Assembly (NCBI RefSeq): GCF_903181435.1
Contig: NZ_CAEUHO010000001.1
Location: forward strand, 744,001-808,000
Source: Bacteroides acidifaciens
Lineage (GTDB): Bacteria; Bacteroidota; Bacteroidia; Bacteroidales; Bacteroidaceae
Direction of reading: 5' to 3'
DNA length: 64,000 bases
Shown here: positions 27,321 to 35,124 of the stretch, piece by piece
How the letters are laid out: each line of letters opens with the position of its first letter
Position numbering within the stretch: the first letter of the stretch is position 1
Program-made: the position numbers and the translations under genes
Notes under the pieces: model-generated
What the model was told of the DNA's origin: nothing
What the model saw: only the letters and a program-made list of their open reading frames with translations
The model's database searches: none

Positions 27321-27425
27321 ATGCTCACCGGAGACGGACCCGCTTGTACGGTGGTGTGGGAGGTCGGTAAATACGAAAGTAGGAGATAAATACCTGCGAT
27401 TAGTATTTACCTCCTACCCGATTGC
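27321..27425 (+). mobile_element. Probable 3' remnant of a group II intron
   Basis: GGAGACGGACCCGCTTGTAC followed by GGTGGTGTGGGAGGTCGG resembles the domain V region that follows the reverse-transcriptase gene in many bacterial group II introns. It is followed by a 15-bp stem (27,379-27,393 with 27,403-27,417, 14 of 15 paired) in the domain VI position and the end-like CCTACCCGATT. No reverse transcriptase frame remains. The identification rests on remembered sequence patterns, so it needs a covariance-model search. Confidence 0.45.
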
Positions 27426-27466
27426 CCTTAATTGAAAACGCTACTACATTGGTACTACAAAATTAG
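27423..27466 (+). repeat. Right copy of the island-flanking direct repeat
   Basis: Matches 23,440-23,472 (14 of 16 plus an exact 17-mer) with an extra 11 bases. It starts exactly where the putative intron remnant ends. Confidence 0.7.
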
Positions 27467-27563
27467 CGTAGAAGAAGTGGCGCGATTGGGATTCTTTTGA
27501 TTTTGATAGCTGTCAGCGTAGTCGTATTCCGTAGACAGAAGTCTTGAGCATAAGTATTAAATA

Positions 27564-27598
27564 AAAAAGCTGTTTACCATATCGATAAACAGCTTTTT
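27564..27598 (-). terminator. Intrinsic terminator of tRNA-Thr
   Basis: A perfect 13-bp stem AAAAAGCTGTTTA / TAAACAGCTTTTT around a 9-nt loop, symmetric enough to work on both strands, immediately downstream of the leftward tRNA. Confidence 0.85.
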
Positions 27599-27605
27599 AT
27601 TAGTG

Positions 27606-27679
27606 AGCCTCTTGTCGGATTCGAACCAACGACCCCGAGATTACAAATCACGTGCTCTGGCCAACTGAGCTAAAGAGGC
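27606..27679 (-). tRNA. tRNA-Thr (TGT)
   Basis: On the minus strand GCCTCTT pairs with AAGAGGC, the D-arm is AGCTCAGTTGGCCAGAGC, the anticodon loop TTTGTAA holds TGT, and the T-arm is GTTGG-TTCGAAT-CCGAC. One U-U mismatch in the anticodon stem. CCA is not encoded. Confidence 0.95.
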
Positions 27680-27748
27680 GTTATTTTCTTTTGCGGGTGC
27701 AAAGGTATGAATTTATTCTAAAAATGCAAATACATCGCGCACTTTTTT

Positions 27749-27756
27749 TATATTTG
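27749..27756 (+). promoter_or_regulatory. Promoter -7 box of the TlpA-like gene
   Basis: TATATTTG, 25 bases before the ATG at 27,782. Confidence 0.65.
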
Positions 27757-27781
27757 CAGTCTCACTAATGATTATAAGAAG

Positions 27782-28384
27782 ATGAAAAAGAGAATTATGA
27801 ATGTGTGTGGAATGGCATTTTTAGCCATAAGTATATTGGCATGTTCCGGTCAGAAGAAGGGAACGACGAGTGCTGAAACAGCATCGGATAGCGTGGAAGT
27901 GACTTCGGAAGCGGTGATTGCCGAAGCGGATAGTACAGGATATATCGTTCGGGTAGGAGAGACGGCTCCCGATTTCACGATTACCTTGACCGATGGCAAA
28001 CAGGTAAGCTTGTCTTCTCTTCGGGGGAAAGTGGTGATGTTGCAGTTTACAGCGAGTTGGTGTGGCGTATGTAGGAAAGAAATGCCATTTATTGAAAAAG
28101 ATATTTGGCTGAAACATAAAGACAATGCTGATTTTGCATTGATTGGCATTGACCGTGACGAACCGCTTGATAAAGTGCTTGCTTTTGCCAAATCTACAGG
28201 AGTCACTTATCCGTTGGGATTAGATCCGGGAGCTGATATTTTCGCAAAATATGCCTTGCGTGAATCCGGTATAACAAGAAATGTGCTGATAGATAAAGAA
28301 GGGAAAATCGTAAAATTGACTCGTTTGTATAATGAGGAAGAGTTTGCTTCTCTTGTGCAGATGATTGATGAAATGCTGAAGTGA
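27782..28384 (+). CDS. TlpA/ResA-like thioredoxin-fold lipoprotein
   Basis: A 200-residue envelope protein: lipoprotein signal with Cys21 (ISILAC), a Ser/Thr/Glu-rich linker to about residue 55, then a thioredoxin fold with the redox motif WCGVC (Cys94, Cys97) and GKVVMLQFTASW before it, plus the cis-Pro region near GITRNVLIDKEGKIV. TlpA-like proteins reduce or isomerise disulfides in the periplasm and are abundant in Bacteroides. It has its own promoter and is followed by a repeat array before a convergent methyltransferase gene, so it is monocistronic. Confidence 0.92.
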   Translation: MKKRIMNVCGMAFLAISILACSGQKKGTTSAETASDSVEVTSEAVIAEADSTGYIVRVGETAPDFTITLTDGKQVSLSSLRGKVVMLQFTASWCGVCRKEMPFIEKDIWLKHKDNADFALIGIDRDEPLDKVLAFAKSTGVTYPLGLDPGADIFAKYALRESGITRNVLIDKEGKIVKLTRLYNEEEFASLVQMIDEMLK

Positions 28385-28421
28385 TATACAGCTATTCTTT
28401 AGTGATTTATACCACATAATA

Positions 28422-28509
28422 ATAGTGACGCTATCACATCAGGATGGCGTCACTATTTCTGTTATATAGCGTCACTATCCTTACTGCATACCGTCACTAT
28501 ATTCATCTT
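28422..28509. repeat. Four-unit array with 22-bp period (GCGTCACTAT)
   Basis: GCGTCACTAT occurs at 28,447 and 28,469 and as CCGTCACTAT at 28,491, each exactly 22 bp apart, and an inverted copy ATAGTGACGC stands at 28,422-28,431, again in step with a 22-bp unit. The inverted copy and the first direct copy could form a 10-bp hairpin. The array fills the space between two convergent genes. Confidence 0.75.
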
Positions 28510-28516
28510 GGATTAT

Positions 28517-29248
28517 TCAGGCGAGACTGAGCTTTGCCAAATAATCGTAGTGTTTGCCTTCTTTTACCAGTTCGGCTTTGAATCCACATTCGGATGCATA
28601 TAAGCTAAGTGTCTGGAAATCTATATATAACCAATCGAATGTATCTCCTTTCACATCCTTATACTGCATCTGGAAATCAACTTCTCCGTAATAATTTCCG
28701 GCTAAATCAATGACTATGCTGCCATCTTCTTCCTCGAAAAGATAACGAAGGTCGCTGGAGTCCATCAATATGCATCCCCCGGGGCGAAGGATGCGTTTCA
28801 TTCGTTGAAAGAAGCCGGGCATATTGCTTAACTTTCCGATAATTCCCGAACCATTCATCAGCATCAGGATAGAATCGAACGTTTCGGTAAATGTTTCATC
28901 AAAGAGATTGACGAGACGGGCGTCATTGACTCCCCGTTGTTTCATAACCTCGACAGATAGTGGAGAAATATCAATGGCACATACGTCTTTTCCCATTTCC
29001 TGAAGTGCCAACGCATGGCAGCCGCTTCCTGCACCTACATCTAATATCCGTCCTGTGGCCATTTGTAGAGCGGTACGTTCCAGTACAGGCATGGATTGGA
29101 TATTGCGGAATAGTTCCTTGACAGGGATTTCATCTTCCTCGAATTGAGAAGAAAATACTCGTAAGCGGTTGGCTCTGCGATGATTGAAATAATCAGAAAT
29201 AGCGGCTCCCATCGGGTCCTTTTCTGTGGAAAGAATTGTTGTTGCCAT
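28517..29248 (-). CDS. Class I SAM-dependent methyltransferase
   Basis: A 243-residue cytoplasmic protein with the SAM-binding motif I ILDVGAGSGCHALAL near residue 68, the acidic motif II end VCAIDISP, and a motif III-like region FDSILMLMNGSGIIG. The N-terminal 60 residues are helical (AISDYFNHRRANRLRVF). The substrate is unknown; the sequence fits a general small-molecule or protein methyltransferase group. It has a promoter box at 29,275 and is transcribed divergently from the small gene at 29,347. Confidence 0.88.
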   Translation of the reverse strand: MATTILSTEKDPMGAAISDYFNHRRANRLRVFSSQFEEDEIPVKELFRNIQSMPVLERTALQMATGRILDVGAGSGCHALALQEMGKDVCAIDISPLSVEVMKQRGVNDARLVNLFDETFTETFDSILMLMNGSGIIGKLSNMPGFFQRMKRILRPGGCILMDSSDLRYLFEEEDGSIVIDLAGNYYGEVDFQMQYKDVKGDTFDWLYIDFQTLSLYASECGFKAELVKEGKHYDYLAKLSLA

Positions 29249-29274
29249 TGAGGGTTATGTATTGTTTTAGTCGG

Positions 29275-29311
29275 CAAAGATAAATAAATCCGTAGAAAAG
29301 GATTATCTTTG
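29275..29311. promoter_or_regulatory. Divergent promoter pair
   Basis: TATCTTTG on the minus strand (29,275-29,282) serves the methyltransferase gene and TATCTTTG on the plus strand (29,304-29,311) serves the small gene at 29,347. Confidence 0.65.
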
Positions 29312-29346
29312 CCGTTGGAAATGTGAATATTAATAATGTATATTAT

Positions 29347-29532
29347 ATGAGTATAGAAGAAGCAATAATGGGTGGAATCGTCTTTAAAGGCAAGAAAGAT
29401 AAGCCCAAAGAAGAGGAAAAAGTGAAAACGAAAGCGAAGAAAGCGACCTATATTCGTGGACAACACGGTTCGGGAGCAGCGAAGATGAAAGCAGAAATTC
29501 GTAAAAAAAGAGCAAATCGACATAAGAAATAA
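29347..29532 (+). CDS. Small basic protein of unknown function
   Basis: About 61 residues from the ATG at 29,347 (MSIEEAIMGGIVFKGKKDKP); a GTG at 29,323 and an ATG at 29,368 are alternatives. It is strongly basic, with lysine-rich runs (EEEKVKTKAKKAT) and a C-terminal KKRANRHKK, features of small nucleic-acid-binding or ribosome-associated proteins. No domain is recognised. It has a good promoter and is followed after 5 bases by a DUF3592-like membrane gene, so the two are likely co-transcribed. Confidence 0.6.
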   Translation: MSIEEAIMGGIVFKGKKDKPKEEEKVKTKAKKATYIRGQHGSGAAKMKAEIRKKRANRHKK

Positions 29533-29537
29533 ATATC

Positions 29538-30017
29538 GTGATAATCAATATTATTATTTGCGTAGCGGCAATTATACTACTAATTAAGGGAATTTCCTTG
29601 GTGTTAAGAACAGTGATGGTCTGGATGATGTTTGTTGGTATAATGAAGAATAGCAGAACAAAGATGCATGGAAGGGTTGTGGAGGTACAGACTAAGACTT
29701 ATAGTAGCGATGATGGTGATATTACTGCGAATTATCCCATAGTGGAGTATAAATCGGATGAAGAGAAAGAAATGCATCGTCGAATGGCCACCTATGATTT
29801 TATCGTGGAAACGGCTAATTATTCTCATAAGTTATATTCTCAAAAGACACCTCATGTAGGAGATAAGGTGACAGTTATATGTAACCCGAAGACTCCGGAT
29901 GAAATCTTGGCATTTTCCACTATGCCTCTTACAAGATTATTATGTAAACTGTTTGCTCCGGGATGTTTCTATGTGCTAGCAAGTATCTTAGGCGTCTGTT
30001 ATGTATTTATTAAATGA
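29538..30017 (+). CDS. DUF3592-like membrane protein
   Basis: A 159-residue protein starting with GTG. A hydrophobic segment at 1-35 and another at 133-157 flank a soluble part with GRVVEVQTKTY, YPIVEYKSDEE and GDKVTVICNPKTPDEIL, the pattern of DUF3592 domains, whose function is unknown. The soluble part would face either periplasm or cytoplasm between two membrane helices. It follows the small basic gene by 5 bases. Confidence 0.75.
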   Translation: MIINIIICVAAIILLIKGISLVLRTVMVWMMFVGIMKNSRTKMHGRVVEVQTKTYSSDDGDITANYPIVEYKSDEEKEMHRRMATYDFIVETANYSHKLYSQKTPHVGDKVTVICNPKTPDEILAFSTMPLTRLLCKLFAPGCFYVLASILGVCYVFIK

Positions 30018-30053
30018 CTGATAAGGGAGTAAAGCACTCTCTCCTGAAAATAA

Positions 30054-30089
30054 ATTACCCCTGTCACACATAGTTGTAACAGGGGTAAT
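30054..30089. terminator. Bidirectional terminator between convergent genes
   Basis: A perfect 11-bp stem ATTACCCCTGT / ACAGGGGTAAT with AT-rich flanks, between the rightward DUF3592 gene and the leftward VOC gene. Confidence 0.7.
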
Positions 30090-30121
30090 CTTATAATTGG
30101 GGTATTTTAACGCACTTTCAA

Positions 30122-30499
30122 TTACTTCTGTGGAAGTATCTCAATCCAATAGTCGTCCGGGTCGTTGATGAAATAAAGCCCCATGGCAGTATTTTCAAAA
30201 CATACACAATTCATTTCTTTGTGATAAGCCCTGACAGCATCGTAATCACCGGCCACACGAAAACAGAGATGGCTTTCATTCTCGCCCAGTTCATACGGAG
30301 CGGTATGATCTTTCAGCCAAGTCAATTCCAGGAGAAAGCCCGTCTCGTTATCTGTCAGATAAACTAACGTGAACGAACCGTCGGAAGCTTCTTTCCGGTG
30401 ATGTTCTTTCAAACCGAGCGCTTTCTCATAGAAAGCAATGCTACGCTCCAGATTTGTTACATTGATATTGAAATGGTCAAATTTACTTTTTATTTCCAT
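30122..30499 (-). CDS. VOC family protein (glyoxalase-like)
   Basis: A 125-residue vicinal oxygen chelate protein. Metal-ligand positions are visible as FDHFNINVTNLERSIAFYEK (His9), the central FLLELTW (Glu), HLCFRV (His) and the terminal YWIEILPQ (Glu), the H-E-H-E arrangement of glyoxalase I-like enzymes. The length fits glyoxalase I-type single units that dimerise. It could detoxify methylglyoxal, but the VOC superfamily is broad. It follows the DUF4468 gene on the same strand by 14 bases. Confidence 0.88.
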   Translation of the reverse strand: MEIKSKFDHFNINVTNLERSIAFYEKALGLKEHHRKEASDGSFTLVYLTDNETGFLLELTWLKDHTAPYELGENESHLCFRVAGDYDAVRAYHKEMNCVCFENTAMGLYFINDPDDYWIEILPQK

Positions 30500-30513
30500 T
30501 GTTGCAATCTTCC

Positions 30514-31659
30514 TTATTTTTTCATTAAGAGCTTCACAATCTCACCGACATATGTACGGGGTTGTCCGGCTTGCGGAGCGGTTTGTGAAGGCAGTTTCTT
30601 ACATTCAATAACAGCCGACGGAGTTGTTTGGTTCGGAGCATAGAGTTTCAGTGTATAACTGTCCGCTTTTTCGATGGCATCATAAGACTGTTCAGGAGAA
30701 AGCGTGCAGTAAGCCACGGCCTTGCCCGACTGATAACCCAGCGCGCCACCGGCATTTGCAGTCATATTTGTCATATTGAACTCATCCTTTCCGATACTGA
30801 TAACCAATTTTCCGCTTCCCATCAAAGCATATACTTCGCCCGGAATCTGCTTTAAATTAACCTCTGTATAACCCGGCATATCTGCAGAAGCCTTGCCTAT
30901 AGGAGTAGCAGGAGTGAGAGTTGCGGCGGGAACAGTCTTCTGAGCAGGTTCGGTAGTCGTCCCTTTAATATCAGTCTTCGCATTTGCGCCACCAATGACA
31001 ATAGGCCCTGCGGCTGCAACGATTGACGGAGCCTTTTGCTCTTCTTCCTTCTTCTTTTTCTCTGCTTTCGGGCGCGTATCTGGTGCTCCGAAAGCTACGG
31101 CTACATCCATGAATATATCATCTGCGAAATCTACCGTTTTTCTGCGCCATTTTGCCAATCCGCGCACCAGTTTAGTCTTTGCTTTGTTAAGCGCATATTT
31201 GTCGGTAATCCATTCTTCCGCTTTATATTTTTCAGTATCGCGGTAGGTGAAACGTATCTTTTCCAGTTCTACCAGACAATTTCCGGGTTTGCAAGTCACT
31301 GTAATCTGGTAATTGATAAGAGTACGGTCTAAAGACAATGCACTGGAACTGAATACAATCCATTCTTCTCCCACGCCGGCAATCGTACCTTTGTCTTTGT
31401 CGGAAAAGACGATGCGGCTGTCGATGTTCTTATTTTCTTTCAGGCGTTCGTCCATCCACTTCATTACCGTATTGTAGATTTGTGCCTGGCTCATTCCGGG
31501 AATCTGGAATTCCTTGGAGAATACTACTTTGCCATCCACTTCGGGAACAGCCCCTACAAGATACCTGGTATCGTCTTTTTTGTCTTTTGCAGAATCTGCC
31601 TTCATTGCCATCGGCAATGCGAGGAACAGAGTAAGAAACAGAATCGTAAATTTATTCAT
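30514..31659 (-). CDS. Exported DUF4468 protein
   Basis: A 381-residue protein from the ATG at 31,659 (MNKFTILFLTLFLALPMAMKA), chosen because it opens a good signal peptide; the longer frame upstream lacks one. Residues about 40-150 form a DUF4468 domain (EFQIPGMSQAQIYNTVMKWM), a family with a TBP-like fold common in Bacteroidetes. A lysine/glutamate-rich linker follows, then a C-terminal domain (EVYALMGSGKLVISIGKDEF). The function of the family is unknown. Gene spacing suggests an operon with the VOC gene. Confidence 0.85.
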   Translation of the reverse strand: MNKFTILFLTLFLALPMAMKADSAKDKKDDTRYLVGAVPEVDGKVVFSKEFQIPGMSQAQIYNTVMKWMDERLKENKNIDSRIVFSDKDKGTIAGVGEEWIVFSSSALSLDRTLINYQITVTCKPGNCLVELEKIRFTYRDTEKYKAEEWITDKYALNKAKTKLVRGLAKWRRKTVDFADDIFMDVAVAFGAPDTRPKAEKKKKEEEQKAPSIVAAAGPIVIGGANAKTDIKGTTTEPAQKTVPAATLTPATPIGKASADMPGYTEVNLKQIPGEVYALMGSGKLVISIGKDEFNMTNMTANAGGALGYQSGKAVAYCTLSPEQSYDAIEKADSYTLKLYAPNQTTPSAVIECKKLPSQTAPQAGQPRTYVGEIVKLLMKK

Positions 31660-31672
31660 AATTATAATGTGT

Positions 31673-32404
31673 TTATTTGGTAATTTCAAAACTTTCGCCC
31701 CGACGGGTGATGCTGATAAAACGGCATCCTGCATCTTCGGCAAAACTTTGAAGCGCGTTGCCGCCTTCGTAATCTTCACTGAAGTGCATGGGCACAAATA
31801 TAGTAGTTTTTATTTGTTCGATGAACTGTTTTGCCCCTTTCATGTAATCTTTTCCCATTCTTCGGTCTACCGGAAACAGTACTAAATCAATGTTTGGCGC
31901 TTTTTCTTTTAAATATTTAACTTCTGCAAGGAAATCACCGTTGGCTTTTCGTATCTCTGCTTCGGTGGATTCTTCACTCCAGTGCCAGTTGTTCAGGTCG
32001 CCGGCATGGAAAATACTCCAACCTTGCAGATGAATCAGGAACGAACTGCCTACATCCGTCGAGCCGAACGCGTCAATGCGGATGGTGTCATCCTCGTAAG
32101 TTTCTCCTTTCTTAATATAGAAAGCATCTTCGGCTTTGGCGCGGTGTGATTTCAGGATGTCTTTGGAGAAAATATATTGAATGTCGGGACGTTGTTCTTT
32201 CCACGTCAATATCTCACGGTTGAAGTGATCGGGATGGAAGTGGGTAGCCAATACGTACAGTTTACCCGGTCTTTGCAGGAGATAATCATGCACGATTCCC
32301 CGGTTTTGTTCTGATTCGGAAGAATCTTTGTAGTAATCAATGATAACGGTCACGTCTTCCGCTTCGATGGCGAAACCGCTGTGATAAATATAATCCAGTG
32401 TCAT
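31673..32404 (-). CDS. MBL-fold metallohydrolase
   Basis: A 243-residue cytoplasmic beta-lactamase-fold hydrolase of the UlaG-like type. The metal motif is THFHPDHF (HxHxDH), with further ligands in IFHAGDLNNWHW and PMHFSED. No signal peptide. The substrate cannot be told from sequence. It lies 14 bases upstream of the DUF4468 start and 67 bases downstream of pdxH in the same direction. Confidence 0.88.
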   Translation of the reverse strand: MTLDYIYHSGFAIEAEDVTVIIDYYKDSSESEQNRGIVHDYLLQRPGKLYVLATHFHPDHFNREILTWKEQRPDIQYIFSKDILKSHRAKAEDAFYIKKGETYEDDTIRIDAFGSTDVGSSFLIHLQGWSIFHAGDLNNWHWSEESTEAEIRKANGDFLAEVKYLKEKAPNIDLVLFPVDRRMGKDYMKGAKQFIEQIKTTIFVPMHFSEDYEGGNALQSFAEDAGCRFISITRRGESFEITK

Positions 32405-32471
32405 AAGCTGAATGTTTTATAGTTGCAATATTACATATTCTAGTTGGAGTTGCCAAGAAAAATCGACGAAA

Positions 32472-33116
32472 TCAGGGAGCAAGGCGACTGATTTCCCATT
32501 CGCCATCCGGTTGCAGGGTATATAAGAAGCGGTCGTGCAGACGGTTGGGACGCCCCTGCCAGAACTCGATTCTAGCAGATGTAACTGCATATCCGCCCCA
32601 ATTGGCGGGTCTTTCCACATTTTTCCCTAACCACCGGGCTGCTTCTTTGACGAAGGCACGCATCAACTGCATCCTGCTCTTGATGGGCTGACTTTGTGGG
32701 GAGATTCGTGCGCCGATTCTGCTTTTGTAAGGACGTATACGGAAATATTCGTCCGATTCTGCCGGCTCTACTTTGGCTGCCGTCCCTTCGATGTGCACTT
32801 GTCTTTCGAGCGCATGCCACACAAAAGAAAGGGAGACATATGGATTTTGTGCCAACTGCTTTCCTTTGCGGCTTTCGTAATTCGTGTAAAAGACAAACTT
32901 ACCATCATGTAGCCCTTTCAATAATACTGTGCGTGTGGACGGTTTTCCTTCGGGAGACACAGTGCCCACAATGACGGCAGTCGGCTCATCCACTTCTGCG
33001 TCAATCGCTTCTTGCAGCCATTGGCTGAAAAGCGAAAGCGGGTCGTCGGGAAGTTCATTTTCCCGCAACCCGCTTTTGGTATATTCTTGTCGGATATCAG
33101 CTAGACTTGTTCTCAT
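32472..33116 (-). CDS. pdxH: Pyridoxamine 5'-phosphate oxidase
   Basis: PdxH uses FMN and O2 to make pyridoxal 5'-phosphate from pyridoxine or pyridoxamine phosphate. The 214 residues are the normal length. Segments characteristic of the family are ATVSPEGKPSTRTVLLKG-like (here VGTVSPEGKPSTRTVLLKG), FYTNYESRKGKQL, RPYKSRIGARISPQSQ and the C-terminal FWQGRPNRLHDRFLYT with RLAP at the end. An O2-dependent enzyme in an anaerobe is notable but usual in Bacteroides. Confidence 0.97.
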   Translation of the reverse strand: MRTSLADIRQEYTKSGLRENELPDDPLSLFSQWLQEAIDAEVDEPTAVIVGTVSPEGKPSTRTVLLKGLHDGKFVFYTNYESRKGKQLAQNPYVSLSFVWHALERQVHIEGTAAKVEPAESDEYFRIRPYKSRIGARISPQSQPIKSRMQLMRAFVKEAARWLGKNVERPANWGGYAVTSARIEFWQGRPNRLHDRFLYTLQPDGEWEISRLAP

Positions 33117-33147
33117 CTACAAACTGTAACTTCTAATTAATAATTTC

Positions 33148-33852
33148 TCACATCGGTACTTCTATCAACAGAATATGTGAGTCCTTCAACGTTTCCAGTT
33201 CAAAACTGTTGGTTTCATAAATACCCATTCCGTCACGGCGTTTCATCACTTCGCCTTCCACTGTAATTTCCCCTTCGATAAGGAATATATATGCACCCGC
33301 ATGGCTTTGATGCATATGGTATCCCAATTTCTTCCCGGCTTCTACCTTACCGATAGAGAACCAAGTATCTTGCAAGAGGGAAGCAGGTGTGCTGCCATCG
33401 GGTGATACGATAACTGCCAACTCATTCGGGCGTTCCAGTTCGCTGATATTGAAATCCTGGTAAACGGGACGTGTATTCCGTTCTCTCGGCATAATCCATA
33501 TTTGCAGAAACTCCACCGGTTCTACGGGACTTGCGTTCATTTCACTATGGAAGATTCCTGTTCCGGCACTCATCGTCTGGATTTCCCCGACAGTGATAAT
33601 CCGGCTGTTCTTCTTGCTGTCCCCATGTTGCAGATGACCTTTCAAGGGAATCGAAACGATTTCCATATTCTTGTGCGGATGAGTCTGGAATCCTTCTCCG
33701 GGTGCAACCTTGTCATCATTCAGTACACGAAGGGCACCGAAGTTGATACGGTCGGAATCGAAATATTCATCGAAACTGAAAGTGTGGTAACTATCCAGCC
33801 AATCATATTGTGAATGTCCTCTTGTATCAGCTTTATGTATAGCTTTCTTCAT
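33148..33852 (-). CDS. Pirin family protein
   Basis: A 234-residue bicupin. The N-terminal cupin has the metal ligands in THPHKNMEIVS (two His), HGDS (His) and SGTGIFHSEMN-like SAGTGIFHSEMN (His, Glu). The second cupin is degenerate (HMHQSHAGAYIFLIEGEI). Family members such as YhaK and YhhW act as quercetinases or redox sensors; the role here is open. It precedes pdxH by 31 bases on the same strand. Confidence 0.92.
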   Translation of the reverse strand: MKKAIHKADTRGHSQYDWLDSYHTFSFDEYFDSDRINFGALRVLNDDKVAPGEGFQTHPHKNMEIVSIPLKGHLQHGDSKKNSRIITVGEIQTMSAGTGIFHSEMNASPVEPVEFLQIWIMPRERNTRPVYQDFNISELERPNELAVIVSPDGSTPASLLQDTWFSIGKVEAGKKLGYHMHQSHAGAYIFLIEGEITVEGEVMKRRDGMGIYETNSFELETLKDSHILLIEVPM

Positions 33853-33911
33853 AATTTTCTCCTTTTTCTTGTGGTTATATTCTTGGTAAACAAAACCAAA
33901 GGTGAAAAGTT

Positions 33912-34916
33912 TTATCTCTTCACTTCATTTAGCAGAGGTTTGTGATTGATGAAATCTTTTATGTTTTGCAAGGTTGTCAGGGCAATATTCTCCATTGCTT
34001 CGCGTGTGAAGAATGCCTGATGAGAGGTGACAATCACGTTATTGAACGAGAGCAGGCGGGCAAGCACATCATCGTCGATGATGCGATCGGACTGGTCTTC
34101 GTAAAAGTATTCGCTTTCTTCCTCATATACGTCCAGTCCTGCGGAACCGATTTTCTTATTCTTTAACCCTTCAATCAGCGCATTGGTATGAATCAACTGC
34201 CCGCGACCGGTGTTGATAATCATCACTCCGTCTTTCATCTTGCTGATGGAGTAGTCGTTAATAAGATATTTCGTTTCTTCAGTGAGCGGGCAGTGCAGGG
34301 AGATAATATCCGAATTATGATATAGTTCGTCCAGTGAAGTATAGACAATCTTCTCTTCCCGTGCGAAGTTATAATCAGGGTAGAGGTCATATGCCAGCAC
34401 GTTCATGCCGAAACCTCTTAGGATATGAATCAGGATTTTCGCTATTTTTCCTGTGCCGATGATGCCTGCTGTCTTTCCGCGCATATCAAATCCCATCAAG
34501 CCATGAAGGGAGAAATTGCCCTCCTTAGTGCGCCAGGAAGCACGTGGTATTTTACGATTCAGCGATAGCATAAGCGCCACCGTATATTCGGCAGTTGCAT
34601 AGGGCGAGTAGGCAGGTACCCGTACAACGGTAATTCCGGCGGCGGCAGCCGCATCCAAATCCACATTGTTGAATCCGGCACATCGCAGTGCCAGTAGTTT
34701 TACTCCATTGGCTGCCATAATACGGATGACTTCTGCATCGGCAACATCGTTTACGAAGATGCATACAGCATCTGCGCCTTGCGTCAGTAGTACATTGTTC
34801 TTGTTCAGATTTCCTTTGTAATAGCGTATCTCAAATCCGAATTCTTTGTTTCTATCATTGAAAGAAGATTCGTCATAAGGCTTTGTGCCAAAAAATGCAA
34901 TAGTATAGCCCATCAT
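33912..34916 (-). CDS. D-lactate dehydrogenase-like 2-hydroxyacid dehydrogenase
   Basis: A 334-residue NAD-dependent dehydrogenase. The Rossmann motif is GIIGTGKIAKIL, the substrate and catalytic Arg region is NTGRGQLI, the Glu follows in DVYEEES and the catalytic His is in VTSHQAFFT. The N-terminal segment TKPYDESSFN resembles fermentative LdhA of enterobacteria and Bacteroides, so reduction of pyruvate to D-lactate is the best guess. It starts the leftward gene run that continues with pirin and pdxH; a 59-base gap precedes the pirin gene. Confidence 0.92.
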   Translation of the reverse strand: MMGYTIAFFGTKPYDESSFNDRNKEFGFEIRYYKGNLNKNNVLLTQGADAVCIFVNDVADAEVIRIMAANGVKLLALRCAGFNNVDLDAAAAAGITVVRVPAYSPYATAEYTVALMLSLNRKIPRASWRTKEGNFSLHGLMGFDMRGKTAGIIGTGKIAKILIHILRGFGMNVLAYDLYPDYNFAREEKIVYTSLDELYHNSDIISLHCPLTEETKYLINDYSISKMKDGVMIINTGRGQLIHTNALIEGLKNKKIGSAGLDVYEEESEYFYEDQSDRIIDDDVLARLLSFNNVIVTSHQAFFTREAMENIALTTLQNIKDFINHKPLLNEVKR

Positions 34917-35088
34917 ATTATTTTATAAGTTATTATATTATAAAAACGAAAAAACAGGTGGATTTGTTTACTCTCCGTATGATGATAAATCTAGATTGTT
35001 TCATTAGAAACAGTTTGTTTTTTCAATTAAAATAGGTGGGTAAATGAAAATAAATGCACAAACGTATGCTTCGTGCGCAATAATATCG

Positions 35089-35096
35089 TATCTTTG
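35089..35096 (+). promoter_or_regulatory. Promoter -7 box of the FadL-like gene
   Basis: TATCTTTG, 28 bases before the ATG at 35,125. Confidence 0.7.
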
Positions 35097-35124
35097 CGCC
35101 CGAAATAATTTAAAAAAGATTTAG

